Source: Gymnothorax reevesii
Taxonomy: Eukaryota > Chordata > Actinopteri > Anguilliformes > Muraenidae
Reading direction: 5' to 3'
NCBI GenBank assembly: GCA_029721435.1
Contig: CM056574.1
Location: forward strand, 28,753,001-28,817,000
DNA: 64,000 nucleotides
Numbering within the stretch: position 1 is the stretch's first letter; each line of letters begins with the position of its first letter. Of this stretch, positions 63,997-64,000 are shown in pieces. The position numbers and the translations under genes are program-made. A model generated the notes under the pieces. The model ran no database searches. It worked only from the letters and a program-made list of their open reading frames with translations, and was not told the DNA's origin.

Positions 63997-64000
63997 GCGG

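Overview
The window reads as nuclear DNA of a ray-finned (teleost) fish. The grounds are intron-split genes with GT/AG borders, and a dense mixture of transposon families typical of teleosts: Gmr1-like Ty3/gypsy, Penelope, an animal CACTA/EnSpm-like element with a SAMD3-like second gene, ISL2EU, a Tc1-like family with about 200 bp inverted ends, and an RTE-like LINE. There are also TA/GT microsatellites. No species call is attempted. Family names rest on recalled motifs and architecture, not on searches.

Layout. 1-267 and 11416-11683 are nearly identical direct repeats that bracket the only clear host gene. That gene is a nine-exon PKC-like AGC kinase (4739-11143, 698 residues by my exon model) with complete catalytic motifs. 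It has a long, probably helical N-terminal region where PKCs normally carry C2/C1 domains. From 11.4 to 19.3 kb there is only repeat DNA: a diverged relative of the 267 bp repeat, a cluster of direct and inverted repeat units split by a solo LTR, a 65 bp tandem repeat, and a TIR element containing a Harbinger-like element. From 19.3 to 26.1 kb there is no gene; two stretches look like candidate conserved noncoding DNA, and there is a small palindromic MITE.

26154-31944 is a nearly intact, young Gmr1-like LTR retrotransposon. Its LTRs are two 496 bp copies with about three differences, it has a CAAT target duplication, and its 1442-codon ORF has integrase upstream of reverse transcriptase. 33690-44590 is a nest. 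A 5'-truncated Penelope-like element with inverted terminal repeats is split inside its coding sequence by a 9.3 kb CACTG-ended element (33860-43186, CA duplication). That element carries a C2H2 zinc-finger transposase-like gene and a spliced SAMD3/PB1-like gene. It also holds a LINE tail that contains a MITE, a Tc1-type MITE and a near-perfect hairpin. The Penelope 3' part contains a further MITE.

45.7-47.4 kb holds decayed convergent genes of an ISL2EU-type element: a YqaJ nuclease on + and a DDE transposase on -. 47.4-57.2 kb is mostly featureless. 57241-59199 is a dead Tc1-like transposon with a solo LTR of a second family inside it. 59.3-61.1 kb is a pyrimidine-rich repeat with two minisatellites. 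62.2-64.0 kb is a broken LINE on the minus strand that runs to the window edge.

The most unusual items are the kinase with its non-standard N-terminus, the two-gene CACTG transposon with a splice layout that recalls maize En/Spm, and the hammerhead-like motif in the Penelope terminal repeats.
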